A stretch of DNA of 64,000 nucleotides from Lichenifustis flavocetrariae (lineage in GTDB: Bacteria > Pseudomonadota > Alphaproteobacteria > Rhizobiales > Beijerinckiaceae). The first letter of the stretch is position 1. Every line of letters starts with the position of its first letter. The DNA is taken from NCBI RefSeq assembly GCF_026130545.1, contig NZ_JAMOIM010000001.1:558001-622000 (forward strand), given 5' to 3'. The position numbers and the translations under genes are program-made. The notes under the pieces are model-generated. The model was not told where the DNA came from. It did no database searches and worked only from the letters and a program-made list of their open reading frames with translations. Below, one piece after another: positions 7,636 to 18,994 of this stretch.

Positions 7636-9045
7636 TTGCCCAATCCGGCCGAACTTTCGCAGAAGCCGCTGATCGTCGCGCTTCACTTTCTTGGAGGCAG
7701 CGCGCGGACGTGGCGCGTCCTCGCCACCGCGACAGCCGAACACTTCGACTGGCAAACCTTGGACCTGCCGGGTTTTGGTGAAGCCCGTGAACAGTCCGGT
7801 TACAGCGTGGACGAGATGGCCGCCGTGGTTCTGGAGGCCGTCAAGGCCGTCGGATCGAGGCGATGGTTTCTGGTAGGACACAGCATGGGCGCGAAGGTTG
7901 CCTGCGTTGTTGCGCGTGCCGTCGAGAATGGCGCTCCGCGCCTTGAGGGCATGAGCGGCCTTGTTCTGCTGGCCGGCTCTCCACCTTCACCCGAACCCAT
8001 GACGGAGAGCAAGCGCTCGCAAATGCTGGGCTGGTTCGAGGGAGACGCGGCGCGGAGCCGTGATGAGGCGCATGGTTTCGTGCAAGACAATGTCGGCGAG
8101 CCTCTCGACCCGCACCTGCACGCTCGGGCCGTCGACGACGTCCTGCGCACCCATCCTGCCGCCTGGAAGGCCTGGTTGACGAGCGGCAGCCGGGAGGATT
8201 GGTCGTCGCGGATTGGCGTCCTCGGCATACCCGCTATGGTCGTCGCGGGCGAGAGGGATGAGGCGCTCGGGGCCCCGTCCCAGGCCGAATCGATGCTCCC
8301 GCATCTGGCGGACGCCACGCTTCATGTGTTGCCGGGGGCGGGGCATCTGCTGCCCCTCGAGCGAGCCGAAGACATCGCGAAGCTGATGATCGCCTTTGTG
8401 TCGGATCAACCGCGCGAGCCGGTCGTCGCCGCGTCCTATTCGGCATTGATCGCCTCGCCGCGCGTCAGTGCCCGAACCAGAGACGTCCTGCTTCGCCGTG
8501 CCGAGGGTCCGCCAGGAGACGACAATGTTCTCTCGCCCGCTCTCAGTGACACGCTGAGAGCTGTGATCGACCGCGTGCTCCCGCAGACCGGACCGCACAA
8601 GCTCGACCTCGCGGCGCGTCTTCTCATGGCGCTGAGCGGCCCGCAGGGTGACGGGTGGCGCTTTGCGTCTCTGCCGCCCGACATTGAGGCTCTTCGGGCT
8701 GGCCTGGAAACACTTGATCATGCCGCTATGAGCCAGCATGGCCGAGGCTTCGAGCATCTGGCCGGTGCCGACCAGGACAAGCTGCTCAACCAGGCGGCCG
8801 AGGGCGCGATCGACAACGAGGTCCTGGCGGGTGGGCTCACCTCGTCGGCCATGAAGCTCTGGTTCGAGGACGTCCGCTCGTCTGTGACACAGGCCTATGT
8901 GGCGCATCCCGCGACGATGGCGCGCATCGGCTATTCCGGCATCGCCAATCGTGGTGAACCCTCGGGGCCGCAGGGGTTCGTCCACTTCGGTGAGGGGATC
9001 CGGGAAGATTGGGAGCCCGTGGCGACAAGGACAGCCGCACAATGA
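7636..9045 (+). CDS. Alpha/beta hydrolase fused to gluconate 2-dehydrogenase subunit 3-like domain
   Basis: A 469-residue two-domain protein. Residues 1-265 are an alpha/beta hydrolase: oxyanion region LHFLGGSARTW, nucleophile elbow GHSMG (Ser near 80), acid region GERDEA and catalytic His in PGAGHLLPLE. Residues about 300-460 match the Gluconate_2-dh3 family (small subunit of membrane GMC dehydrogenases): LRAVIDRVLPQT, then WFEDVRSSV and GYSGIANRGEP. The best start is TTG 7636; no in-frame ATG fits. The next gene, a GMC oxidoreductase, overlaps by ATGA, which fits the subunit-3 half acting as its partner. The hydrolase half could open a lactone made by the oxidoreductase; that is inference. 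Confidence 0.8.
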   Translation: MPNPAELSQKPLIVALHFLGGSARTWRVLATATAEHFDWQTLDLPGFGEAREQSGYSVDEMAAVVLEAVKAVGSRRWFLVGHSMGAKVACVVARAVENGAPRLEGMSGLVLLAGSPPSPEPMTESKRSQMLGWFEGDAARSRDEAHGFVQDNVGEPLDPHLHARAVDDVLRTHPAAWKAWLTSGSREDWSSRIGVLGIPAMVVAGERDEALGAPSQAESMLPHLADATLHVLPGAGHLLPLERAEDIAKLMIAFVSDQPREPVVAASYSALIASPRVSARTRDVLLRRAEGPPGDDNVLSPALSDTLRAVIDRVLPQTGPHKLDLAARLLMALSGPQGDGWRFASLPPDIEALRAGLETLDHAAMSQHGRGFEHLAGADQDKLLNQAAEGAIDNEVLAGGLTSSAMKLWFEDVRSSVTQAYVAHPATMARIGYSGIANRGEPSGPQGFVHFGEGIREDWEPVATRTAAQ

Positions 9046-10583
9046 ACCTCGATAGGATGCGCCGCCACGGTCTCGACGAGGTGGTGGATGCCGTTGTTGT
9101 CGGCACCGGCGCGGGCGGAGCTCCCCTCCTGGCCCGGCTCGCCGAGGCGGGACTGCGCGTCGTCGCGCTGGAAGCCGGACGCAATCTCGATCCCGCGGAT
9201 TTCACGCCCGACGAGACCGCGTCGATCGATCTTTACTGGACGGGCGAGCGCCTGAGCGGAGGCAGCACGCCGGAAGCCTTTGGGGGTAACAACAGCGGTG
9301 TCGGCGTGGGCGGCTCGACCCTGCACTGGGGCGCCTTCGTGCCTCGAGCCGACGCCCGCGATCTCCGGCTGAAGACAGAGTCGGGCGTCGGGGAAGACTG
9401 GCTTCTGACGCTCGACGAGTTACGCCCCTATTACGAAGCCGTCGAAGCCTTCATCGGCGTGTCCGGTCCCTCGTCCTATCCTTGGGAACCGTCCCGTCGC
9501 TACCCGCTAGCCCCGGTCGCTCGCAACGCCCCTGCCGAAGTGATGGCAAGAGGGTGCGAGCGCACCGGGATCCGCTACACGGATGCGCCCGCGGCGGTGC
9601 TGTCACGGCCGTTCGCGTCACCGGGCGGCGCGGAGCGTCCCCCCTGCGTGAACTGCGGTGCCTGCCACCAAGGCTGCTTCAACGGCGCCAAGACCAGCAT
9701 GGACGTGACGTATCTGCCGCGTGCCGTGCAGGCAGGTGCCGAAATCCGACCCGACAGCACTGTCCACACCATCGAGCGTGACCGTGCCGGGCGGGTCACC
9801 GGCGTGGTCTATCGAACGGCCGACGGCGACCGACGTCAGCGCTGCGCGGCGCTGATCCTGTGCGGCGGCGCCATCGAGACACCCCGCCTCCTTCTTCACA
9901 ACGGGCTCGGCAATAGCTCGGGGCAGGTCGGGCAAAACTACATGGCTCACCTCGCAACACAGGTTTGGGGGTTCTTCGAGACTGAGATGCGGATGAACAA
10001 GGGTTATCCGTCCTCCTTGATCACCGAGGATTTCATCAGACCCGACAAAGCCGATTTCGCAGGCGGCTATCTTCTGCAGAGTCTCGGCGTCTTGCCGATG
10101 ACCTGGGCGAACCTTCTGGCGCGTGGCGCGGGACTATGGGGATCGCCGCTGGTCGAAGCCATCGATCGCTACAACTACGCCGCCGGGATCGGCATGAACG
10201 GCGAGTGCCTTCCCGCTGCCGACAATCGGCTCACGCTGTCGGACGAGGTGGATGCGATCGGCGTTCCCAAGGCCCGCATCATGTTCAGCCAAGGCGCCAA
10301 CGAGCAGGCAATGGATCGGCATGCCATCGCGGCAATGACTGCGATATGGGAAGCGGCTGGGGCCCAAGGTATTGTTTCGGCACGGCGGTTTGCGCATACC
10401 ATCGGCACCTGCCGCATGGGACGGAGCGCCGATGAGGCCGTGGTGGACGCCTACGGGCGAAGCTTCGACCTCCCCAACATGTGGATTTGCGACAACTCGG
10501 TCTTTCCGAGTTCACTCGCGGCCAATCCAGCCTTGACCATCATGGCCCTGAGCCTGCGTACAGCCGACGCCATCCTGGCGTGA
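9042..10583 (+). CDS. GMC family FAD oxidoreductase
   Basis: A 513-residue FAD enzyme of the glucose-methanol-choline family, gluconate/sorbitol-dehydrogenase type. Seen are the Rossmann motif VVVGTGAGGAP near the N-terminus, the FAD-binding GGSTLHWG, a four-Cys segment (PCVNCGACHQGCFNG) as in flavin dehydrogenase large subunits, and the C-terminal HTIGTCRMG with PSSLAANPALTIMALS. I chose ATG 9042, which overlaps the preceding stop as ATGA, over a longer frame. It oxidises an alcohol or sugar hydroxyl and passes electrons on, probably through the subunit-3-like domain encoded upstream. No signal peptide is visible in this chain. Confidence 0.88.
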   Translation: MNLDRMRRHGLDEVVDAVVVGTGAGGAPLLARLAEAGLRVVALEAGRNLDPADFTPDETASIDLYWTGERLSGGSTPEAFGGNNSGVGVGGSTLHWGAFVPRADARDLRLKTESGVGEDWLLTLDELRPYYEAVEAFIGVSGPSSYPWEPSRRYPLAPVARNAPAEVMARGCERTGIRYTDAPAAVLSRPFASPGGAERPPCVNCGACHQGCFNGAKTSMDVTYLPRAVQAGAEIRPDSTVHTIERDRAGRVTGVVYRTADGDRRQRCAALILCGGAIETPRLLLHNGLGNSSGQVGQNYMAHLATQVWGFFETEMRMNKGYPSSLITEDFIRPDKADFAGGYLLQSLGVLPMTWANLLARGAGLWGSPLVEAIDRYNYAAGIGMNGECLPAADNRLTLSDEVDAIGVPKARIMFSQGANEQAMDRHAIAAMTAIWEAAGAQGIVSARRFAHTIGTCRMGRSADEAVVDAYGRSFDLPNMWICDNSVFPSSLAANPALTIMALSLRTADAILA

Positions 10584-10743
10584 GACAGGCGCACAGTTGG
10601 GGTGTTTGGGGGGTGGCTGACAAGGACGATACGGTCCCTATGTGTCAGCCGATGTTGTCTGGTTCGCAACCATTCCGAACGACATTGAGCCTTCCGGCGC
10701 CGTTCATAGCGCCGAAGACCAGCGGTCGCATCGACGAGGCTGC

Positions 10744-11622
10744 CTATGCCCCGAAACGCGGCTCCGGGATGCCGCGAATGCCGAGATCGTGGATCGCGAA
10801 GAGGCTGCCGCGCAGCACGCCGTCGCCTGGGAAGCGGGGCAGGGGCGGCTTGGCCATTGAGGTGACGAACAGGATGTCGAGGTTCGGGCCGCCAAACATC
10901 ACGCTCGTCACCTTTTTGACAGGCATGTCGATGGTTCGTTCCACCCGTCCCTCGGGAGTGTAGCGGACGAGCTTGCCGTCATAGACGAGCGCGCTCCAGA
11001 CGCAGCCTTCGGCATCGACCGTCGCGCCGTCGGCTGCACCGCCACCGCTGGTATTCACTTTTGCGAACGTGCGCCGATTGCTGACCCCGCCCGTCGAGAG
11101 ATCGTAATCGTAGGCCCAGATCTCGCCCGACCATGTGTCGGCGAAGTAGAAGGTGCGGCCGTCAGGGCTCCAGCAGGGACCGTTTGAGCAGACGATGTTC
11201 GAGTCGAGCTTCGTCACTTTGAAGTCCGTCGCCAGACTGTAGAGCCCCCCGTTGGCGCCTTGCTCCATCGTGTCCATCGAACCGGCGACGAAGCGACCGC
11301 GTTTGTCGACCTTGCCGTCGTTGATGCGGTTGTCGGTGAACTCAGGCTCGGGATCGTGGATCGGGGTCACGTCTCCGCTTTTGAAGTCGAGCAGGTGGAA
11401 GCCGCGCTGCAACGAGACGACGGCGCCGAGGCCGTCCTTGCGCAGCGCCATCGAGCCGATCTTCTGGGGCACGTCCCATGCCCGCAACTCACCGCCATCG
11501 ACGGTGGTGCGAAACACCCGACCGTCGAAGGAATCGATGAAGTAGAGCCGTTCCTGGTCGACATCCCACAACGGCCCTTCGCCGAGCGTGGTCTTCACAT
11601 CCAGCAAAACCTCAATGCGCAT
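10744..11622 (-). CDS. SMP-30/gluconolactonase family lactonase (1)
   Basis: A 292-residue six-bladed propeller of the SMP-30/gluconolaconase/LRE family, which hydrolyses sugar lactones using one divalent metal. Diagnostic segments are LGEGPLWD near residue 13 (metal-binding Glu), RINDGKVDKRGRFVAGSMD (Asn and Asp ligands) and CSNGPCWSPDGRTFYFADT. It is the last gene of the minus-strand operon that starts at 20.1 kb, 24 bases after the paralogue. About half of its residues match that paralogue by eye, including all metal ligands, so both look active. Confidence 0.9.
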   Translation of the reverse strand: MRIEVLLDVKTTLGEGPLWDVDQERLYFIDSFDGRVFRTTVDGGELRAWDVPQKIGSMALRKDGLGAVVSLQRGFHLLDFKSGDVTPIHDPEPEFTDNRINDGKVDKRGRFVAGSMDTMEQGANGGLYSLATDFKVTKLDSNIVCSNGPCWSPDGRTFYFADTWSGEIWAYDYDLSTGGVSNRRTFAKVNTSGGGAADGATVDAEGCVWSALVYDGKLVRYTPEGRVERTIDMPVKKVTSVMFGGPNLDILFVTSMAKPPLPRFPGDGVLRGSLFAIHDLGIRGIPEPRFGA

Positions 11623-11646
11623 GGGCCAATCCTCCTTTGTTTTCTG

Positions 11647-12522
11647 TCAGCCGGCGAAACGCGGTTCAGGCACGCCCCGGACGCCGAGGCCATGGACGGC
11701 GAATAGCATGCCGGCTTCGGCCTCACGCGGCGGCACGCCCCGGACTTCGCGCGCCATCGACGTCACATAGGCGATGTCGAGGTCCGGACCGCCGAACATG
11801 ATCGAGGTGGCGCTTTCGACCGGCAGGCCGACGACCCGGTCAAGCGTGCCGTCTGGCCGGAAGCGCAGCAGCCGGCCACGATACACTTCACAGGACCAGA
11901 GACAATCTTCGGCATCGACGGTCGCGCCGTCCGGGAAGCCCGGAAATTCCATCGCGGCAAAATCTACGAATATACGGCGATTTGAGACGCTGCCGGTCGC
12001 GGTCTCATAGTCGTAAGCATAGATCAGCCGCTTGCTCGTGTCGGCGAAGTAGAGGGTTGTACCGTCGAGGCTCCAGCAAGGACCATTGGAGCAGACGATG
12101 CCGTCATCGAGTTGCGTCACGCGAGCATCGGCATCGAGCCGATACAGCGTGCAGATCGGATCGCGTTCCTCATAATCCATCGCGCCGGCCACGAAACGGC
12201 CCTGCCGGTCTACCTTGCCGTCATTGATGCGGGTGCGCGGATTGGGTGGCGAAGCTTGCGCCAACAGGGTCACGGCGCCGGTCTCGAAGTCAAGGGCATG
12301 GAACCCGGACTGAAGCGAGCAGACGGCACCGCCGCCCAGACGCAATGCAATCGACCCGACATGCTCGGGCAGCGGCCAGGAGGTACGCCGTCCGCTTGTT
12401 TCGAGGCGATGCACGGCCGGCCCGTAACTGTCGATCCAGTAGAGCGCCTGCTCGGTGACGTCCCAGAGCGGACCCTCGCCAAGCTGATCCCGATCGGGAT
12501 TGACCACTTCGATCCGCAACAT
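11647..12522 (-). CDS. SMP-30/gluconolactonase family lactonase (2)
   Basis: A 291-residue paralogue of the neighbouring SMP-30 gene. The same metal-site segments are present: LGEGPLWDV, RINDGKVDRQGRFVAGAMD and CSNGPCWSLDGTTLYFADT. The product is cytoplasmic (no signal peptide). Two lactonases in tandem suggest two lactone intermediates or two ring forms in the pathway. It lies 139 bases after the BKACE gene; this gap has no gene and may hold an internal promoter. Confidence 0.9.
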   Translation of the reverse strand: MLRIEVVNPDRDQLGEGPLWDVTEQALYWIDSYGPAVHRLETSGRRTSWPLPEHVGSIALRLGGGAVCSLQSGFHALDFETGAVTLLAQASPPNPRTRINDGKVDRQGRFVAGAMDYEERDPICTLYRLDADARVTQLDDGIVCSNGPCWSLDGTTLYFADTSKRLIYAYDYETATGSVSNRRIFVDFAAMEFPGFPDGATVDAEDCLWSCEVYRGRLLRFRPDGTLDRVVGLPVESATSIMFGGPDLDIAYVTSMAREVRGVPPREAEAGMLFAVHGLGVRGVPEPRFAG

Positions 12523-12661
12523 CGTTCTCCCTTGCCGCTCTTGTCCTGCCCCACGCCAGGCGAGGTTGACGCCCGGAAGTCGTTTCCGAGAAAAGCGAAC
12601 GCCGTGGCCGCTCCGTGGGGAAAGGACCGACCACGCTTACATGGCCCCGCTCGGCAGCCCG

Positions 12662-13591
12662 TCAGAACCCTACGGCGTGACCGCCTTTCAACGACAGCAT
12701 CTCGCGGGCGTCGTCCGGGGTGGCCACTTCGAGCCCGAGACCTTCGATGATCTGGCGGACGCGCCGCACCTGGACGGCGTTGCTTTCCGCGAACTTGCCG
12801 GGACCATCCCAAAGCGAGTCCTCGAGCCCGACCCGTACGTTGCCGCCCATCGCGGCCGCCATTGCGGCAATGTTCATCTGGTTGCGCCCGGCGCCGAGGA
12901 CGGACCAGCGGTAAGCGTCACCGAACAGCCGGTCGGCCGTGCGCTTCATGTGAAGCACGTCGTCGGGATGGCCGCCGATGCCGCCCTGCAGGCCGAACAC
13001 GGTCTGGATGAACAGCGGCGCCTTCACGAGACCGCGGTCGAAGAAATACTTCAGGTTATAAAGATGCGCCGTGTCGTAGCATTCGAACTCGAACCGCGTG
13101 TCGTTGCCGGCGCAAGTCGTGAGGATGTATTCGATCTGTCCGAACGTGTTGCGGAAGATGATGTCCTTGTTGCCCAGGTAGGTCCGCTCCCATTCGTGCT
13201 CCAGGTCCTTGAAGCGGTCGAGCATCCCGAACAGGCCGAAGTTCATGGAGCCGAGGTTGAGAGAGGCCACCTCGGGCCGGAACGTCGCGGCCGGCCGGAC
13301 GCGCTCCTCGATGGTCATGGTGGGCGCGCCGCCCGTGGTGAGGTTGATCACCACGTTCGAGCGGCTCTTCACCACCGGCAGGAACTTGGCGAAAGCCTCG
13401 GGACTCTGGTCTGGCTGGCCGGTCTCGGGGTTACGGGCGTGCAGGTGGACGATGGCGGCCCCGGCCTCGGCAGCGCCGATCGCGGCTTCGGCGATCTGTT
13501 CAGGCGTGACGGGAAGGTGGGGCGACATCGAAGGCGTGTGGATCGCGCCCGTGACCGCGCAGGTGATGATGACTTTGCGTTTGCTGGCCAT
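12662..13591 (-). CDS. Beta-keto acid cleavage enzyme (BKACE, DUF849 family)
   Basis: A 309-residue member of the BKACE (formerly DUF849, Kce-like) family: zinc enzymes that react a beta-keto acid with acetyl-CoA to give acetoacetate and a new CoA ester. Features are the N-terminal strand KVIITCAVTGAIHTPSMSP, the zinc ligands in AIVHLHARNPETG, and the C-terminal VRVGLEDSLWDGPGK with the conserved Glu. The next gene upstream is a dehydrogenase that could make the keto acid, 9 bases away. Known BKACE substrates include 3-keto-5-aminohexanoate, dehydrocarnitine and 2-deoxy-3-ketoribonate; lactonases in this operon favour a sugar-derived substrate. Confidence 0.9.
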   Translation of the reverse strand: MASKRKVIITCAVTGAIHTPSMSPHLPVTPEQIAEAAIGAAEAGAAIVHLHARNPETGQPDQSPEAFAKFLPVVKSRSNVVINLTTGGAPTMTIEERVRPAATFRPEVASLNLGSMNFGLFGMLDRFKDLEHEWERTYLGNKDIIFRNTFGQIEYILTTCAGNDTRFEFECYDTAHLYNLKYFFDRGLVKAPLFIQTVFGLQGGIGGHPDDVLHMKRTADRLFGDAYRWSVLGAGRNQMNIAAMAAAMGGNVRVGLEDSLWDGPGKFAESNAVQVRRVRQIIEGLGLEVATPDDAREMLSLKGGHAVGF

Positions 13592-13600
13592 GATGGCTCC

Positions 13601-14545
13601 TCATTCTCCGATGTCGTTGGCGGCCCGGCGCTTGTGAGCCAGCAGGGCCATCAGGCGGCGGTCGCGCCACATCTGGCGGTCGCCGAGCTGGTCGGCCCCA
13701 AGCTTGGCCCGCCGGGTCGCCTCGACCGTCTCCATGACCGGGCCGGTCCAGTCGACGCGGCGCTGCACGGAAGGAAAGATGCCGGAGTAGATGCCCTGGT
13801 AGCGTTCCGCATAGTCGCGCACCCCGCCTGGTGCGTTGAGGTCGATCGTCTCGAAGGGACCCATGAAGGACCAGCGCAGCGCCAACCCGTCGCGCAGGCC
13901 GATGTCGATATCCTCCACACCCGCGATGCCGTCCGCCACCAGGCGGAAGGCTTCTTCCAGCAGCGCGCCCTGCAGGCGGTTCATGATGAAGCCGTCGATC
14001 TCCCGCTTCATCACGAGGGGCGCCTGCCCGCAACTGCGCAGGAAGGCGGCGGCTTTGTCCACCGTTTCAGCCTTCGTCCAAGGCGATGGGCACACCTCGA
14101 CCGCGGGGATCAGGTAGGGTGGGTTGATGGGATGGCAGACGAGGCAGCGCGATCGGCCGGGGACGTGCTCGACGAAGGACGAGGGCAGGAGAGCCGAGGT
14201 GGAGCTCGCGAGCACCGCCGTTTCTGGAGCGTGCTGGTCGAGATCGGCGAAGACCTGCCGCTTCACCTCGACCCTTTCGGGCGTGTTCTCCTGGACGTAG
14301 TCGACGTCGGCCAGGGCCTCGGCGAGGTCCGCCACCGGGTTCAGGCGGGCGAGCAGCGCGTCCGGGGTGCCGCCGTTGAGGAGATCATTGGCTTCGAGGT
14401 CGGGGAGGATGCCGGCGATGAAGTCCCGTGCCGCATGCGGGGCCGCCGGGTTGGCGTCCCAGATCCGCACGTCGTGTCCTGCCCGCGCGAAGCTGATGGC
14501 CCAGGCGCGCCCGACGAAGCCGGCGCCGATGATCGCGGTTTTCAT
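13601..14545 (-). CDS. 3-hydroxyacyl-CoA dehydrogenase family protein (gulonate/carnitine dehydrogenase-like)
   Basis: A 314-residue NAD-dependent enzyme of the 3-hydroxyacyl-CoA dehydrogenase superfamily, in the size class of L-carnitine dehydrogenase and L-gulonate 3-dehydrogenase (lambda-crystallin). The Rossmann motif is IGAGFVGRAW, the conserved Ser-rich strand is LASSTSALLPS, and the catalytic His is in CLVCHPINPPYLIP. Such enzymes oxidise a 3-hydroxyl beta to a carboxylate, which would give the beta-keto acid for the adjacent BKACE. ATG 14543-14545 fits the family start; the frame extends 12 codons further without reason. Confidence 0.85.
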   Translation of the reverse strand: MKTAIIGAGFVGRAWAISFARAGHDVRIWDANPAAPHAARDFIAGILPDLEANDLLNGGTPDALLARLNPVADLAEALADVDYVQENTPERVEVKRQVFADLDQHAPETAVLASSTSALLPSSFVEHVPGRSRCLVCHPINPPYLIPAVEVCPSPWTKAETVDKAAAFLRSCGQAPLVMKREIDGFIMNRLQGALLEEAFRLVADGIAGVEDIDIGLRDGLALRWSFMGPFETIDLNAPGGVRDYAERYQGIYSGIFPSVQRRVDWTGPVMETVEATRRAKLGADQLGDRQMWRDRRLMALLAHKRRAANDIGE

Positions 14546-14552
14546 AAGTGCC

Positions 14553-15332
14553 TCACAGTGATTCCACGTTGCCGTCGACACCGAGCGACTGGCCCGAAAT
14601 GTTGCGGCCGAGTGGCGACAACAGGAAAAGTACCATGCCGGCCACGTCCTCGGGGCCGGTCATCCGGCGTAGCGAGATGCGGTTCAGATATTCCTTTTCC
14701 ATCGTCTCATAAGGCACGCCGACCTGGGCGGCGCGGTCGCGGATGACGCCTTCCATGCGTGGTCCGGTGATGATGCCGGGCAGGATGGCGTTCACCCGGA
14801 TGTTCGACGGGCCGAGTTCCTTGGCGAGGCTCTGGGTGAAGCCGATCACGCCCCATTTCGCGGCCGAATAGGGCGTCCGATAGGCATAGCCGAAGCGGCC
14901 CGCCGATGACGACATGTTGACGATCGCACCCTCGCCTGCAGCCTTCAGCATCGGCACAGCGAGGCGGGTGCAGAGGAACTGCCCGACGAGGCAGATATCG
15001 ATGGTGCGTCGCCAGTCTGCTGGTGCGATCTCGTCGACGCCGCCGGTCGGCCCCGCGATGCCGGCATTGTTGATCAGGGCATCGAGACCGCCGAGGCCGT
15101 CGCGCACGTCGGCGAAGAGTTGGTCCACCTGCGCCTCGTCCGACACGTCGCAGATGCTCGTGCCGTGGCCCGGATGGGCGCGGCGGAAGTCCGCCAGGAA
15201 GCTTTCGGAGATGTCGCAGACATGGACACGCGCGCCATTCTCGATCAACAGGTCCGCGATGGCACGGCCAATACCGGAAGCGCCGGCCGTGATGAGGACC
15301 CGCTGGTTTGGGGCGAGAGCGATGCCAGCCAT
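14553..15332 (-). CDS. SDR family NAD(P)-dependent oxidoreductase
   Basis: A 259-residue classical short-chain dehydrogenase. The cofactor motif is TAGASGIGRA, the NNAG-type segment is NNAGIAGPTGG, the catalytic Ser lies in NMSSSAGRFGY and Tyr/Lys in YSAAKWG. The C-terminal GRNISGQSLGVDGNVESL is typical. It sits between the transporter genes and the dehydrogenase/BKACE pair with very short gaps. In 2-deoxyribonate catabolism an SDR performs the C3 oxidation; it could equally oxidise the free sugar to the lactone. I took ATG 15330-15332. Confidence 0.88.
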   Translation of the reverse strand: MAGIALAPNQRVLITAGASGIGRAIADLLIENGARVHVCDISESFLADFRRAHPGHGTSICDVSDEAQVDQLFADVRDGLGGLDALINNAGIAGPTGGVDEIAPADWRRTIDICLVGQFLCTRLAVPMLKAAGEGAIVNMSSSAGRFGYAYRTPYSAAKWGVIGFTQSLAKELGPSNIRVNAILPGIITGPRMEGVIRDRAAQVGVPYETMEKEYLNRISLRRMTGPEDVAGMVLFLLSPLGRNISGQSLGVDGNVESL

Positions 15333-15342
15333 GTCGAATGCC

Positions 15343-17399
15343 TCAACTGTTCTTTTCACGAAGCGCCACGACCGCGCAGAGCACGACCGTTCCGTACAGG
15401 ATGGCGCGGGTTGCATAGGGGAGCATTGTGCCGGCCAGCAGCGTCTGCAGGGCAGTCAGCAGCAGCACGCCGCCGATCATGCCGATGTAGCTGCCCCGAC
15501 CGCCCGTGATGAGAGCCCCGCCGACCACCACGACGGCGATCGAGGGCAGCAGATATTCGTCGCCCATACCGAGACTGCCCTGGCCCGAGAAGCCGGACAG
15601 GAGGCAGCCGACGAGCGCGGCGCAGAGGCCGGAGAGGACGTAGACCTTGACGATCGTGCTCTTCACCGGGACGCCCGAAAGCTCGGCCGCTCGAACACCA
15701 TTGCCGATGGCATAGACCCGGCGACCGAACGCCGTCTTCCCGAGCAGCACCACGGCGCCGATCACGAACAGCGCCATCATGACGACGACCGGCGTGACCC
15801 CGGCGATCTGTCCCGTCATGAACCAGCGGAGCCCCGGCGACGCGAAGCCATCCGGTGTGCCGCCCGAATAGACGAGCGCGATCCCTTGGAGGATGCCGTT
15901 CATCGCCAGCGTCATCACGATGGGCGAGATGCCGAGCGCCACGATGCCGAGTCCATTGCAGAATCCCACGAAGCACCCGAAGGCAAGAACCGCCGGAAGG
16001 GCGTAGATCAACGCGGCATCGGAGCCTTTGAGAAGCCCCGCGCACAGAATGCCGCAGAAGCCAATCGTCCAGGGCAGCGAGAGGTCGAGTCCGCCGGTCA
16101 GGATCACGGTGCCCTGGCCAAGCGCCAGAATGGCCAGGAAGCTGCCCAGCACGATCAGCGAATCGTAATAGCGCCAGGATACGAGCGAACTGCCGAGCAT
16201 GAAGTGGGTCACGACGAGCACCAGCGCGAAGCAGATGAACGCAGGAAGGGCGTTGCGCAGTCCTTCCGCATGGCGCACCCAGAAGGGCGGCCGGTCGATG
16301 CGCGGTGTCGCCGCGGGCAGGACGAGCCGGTGCTCCTCCAGTCTCAGCTGGCGCGGTAACGTGCCGGCACGATGGGCCGCGATCCGCCGGCGCGCCGTGC
16401 GCAGCGTCGTGGCCAGTACCGAAGAATGCGTTATCGAAGCACCGAGCACCGCCAGGATCAGGATCGCGCCTTCGACGATCGACGAATAGAAAGCCGGCAC
16501 GTTGAGGACGAGCAGGATGTTGACGACCAGCATCAGTACATAGGCGCCGAAGATCGTCCCGATCGGACCGCCGCGCCCGCCGCCGAGCAGGGTACCGCCG
16601 ACCACGACGGCCGCAAACATCTGTAGCAGCATGGGGTTGCCGACCAGCGGATCGCCCGAACCCGTCTGGGCGCTGATGAACACGCCGGCGGAGCCATAAA
16701 GCGCACCGGCCAGGACATAGACGAAGAATTCGTGACGACGAACACCGAGACCTGCGGCCCTGGCCGCATCGCGGTCCGAACCGATCGAATAGATGGCCTT
16801 GCCGAATACAGTGTTCTTCAAGAGGAGCCAGAGGCCGGCGAGAGCCAATAGCAAGAGCACCGGCATCGGCAACAGGCCCGGGATTGCGTCACCCACCAGC
16901 AACGCTCCGAAGCCCGCCGGGATCTGGCCGCCAGGCTTGTCCATCACCAGCAGGGTCACGCCCTGAAGGATGAACATGGAGGCGAGTGTCACCACGATCG
17001 GCTGCAGCCGCAGGATCGCGATGAAGAATCCGTTGAAGGCGCCCGCCAGCGCGCCGATCGCGAGGCCACCGGCCGTCCAGAGCGCGATGCTCGAGGCCGT
17101 ATCCTCCATGTGGCCGGCGAGCGTGACGTTGACAAGCGAGATCACGGCCGCGGCCGATAGATCGAAGCCGCCCGAGAGGATCACGATCGTCTGGCCGATG
17201 GCGGCGATCGCCAGGGTCGCGCCGCCTGCGGCAAGCGTGCTCAACTCGTAATAGCCGAGCGTGCCGCCACTCACGCCCTTGACGAGGCCGAGGCAGATCA
17301 GGAAGGCCAGAACGGCGATGATGGGGCCGCGGTTCCGGCCAAGCCGAAGACGGCGCCTCGCACTTGAAGCGGCTTCCGTGCGGTCGAGGCTCGCGGCGC

Positions 17400-17403
<4 letters not shown>
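15343..17403 (-). CDS. Sugar ABC transporter, fused double permease
   Basis: A 686-residue inner-membrane protein made of two BPD_transp_2 (RbsC/XylH-type) permease units in one chain, roughly residues 25-325 and 375-680, each with eight or more hydrophobic segments and an EAA-like loop (GLGVRRHEFFVYV in the first, GVPVKSTIVKVYV in the second). Ribose-type importers normally use two copies of one separate permease of about 330 residues; here the dimer is covalent with a linker rich in Arg. The gene overlaps the ATPase stop by ATGA. The two halves differ in detail, so the pore may be asymmetric. Confidence 0.88.
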
Positions 17404-18953
<1,550 letters not shown>

Positions 18954-18994
18954 GAATCCGTCTCCCGGGTGACCGAAAGAAGGACAGACGAGGC

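Noticed and set aside
10744-14545. Carnitine degradation operon as the sole reading
   Set aside because: HCDH-type dehydrogenase plus BKACE would fit carnitine, but two SMP-30 lactonases and a ribose-type importer do not; kept only as an alternative.
12500-14746. A 748-codon open frame on the plus strand across BKACE and dehydrogenase genes
   Set aside because: It is His/Gly/Asp-rich nonsense antisense to three well-supported genes.
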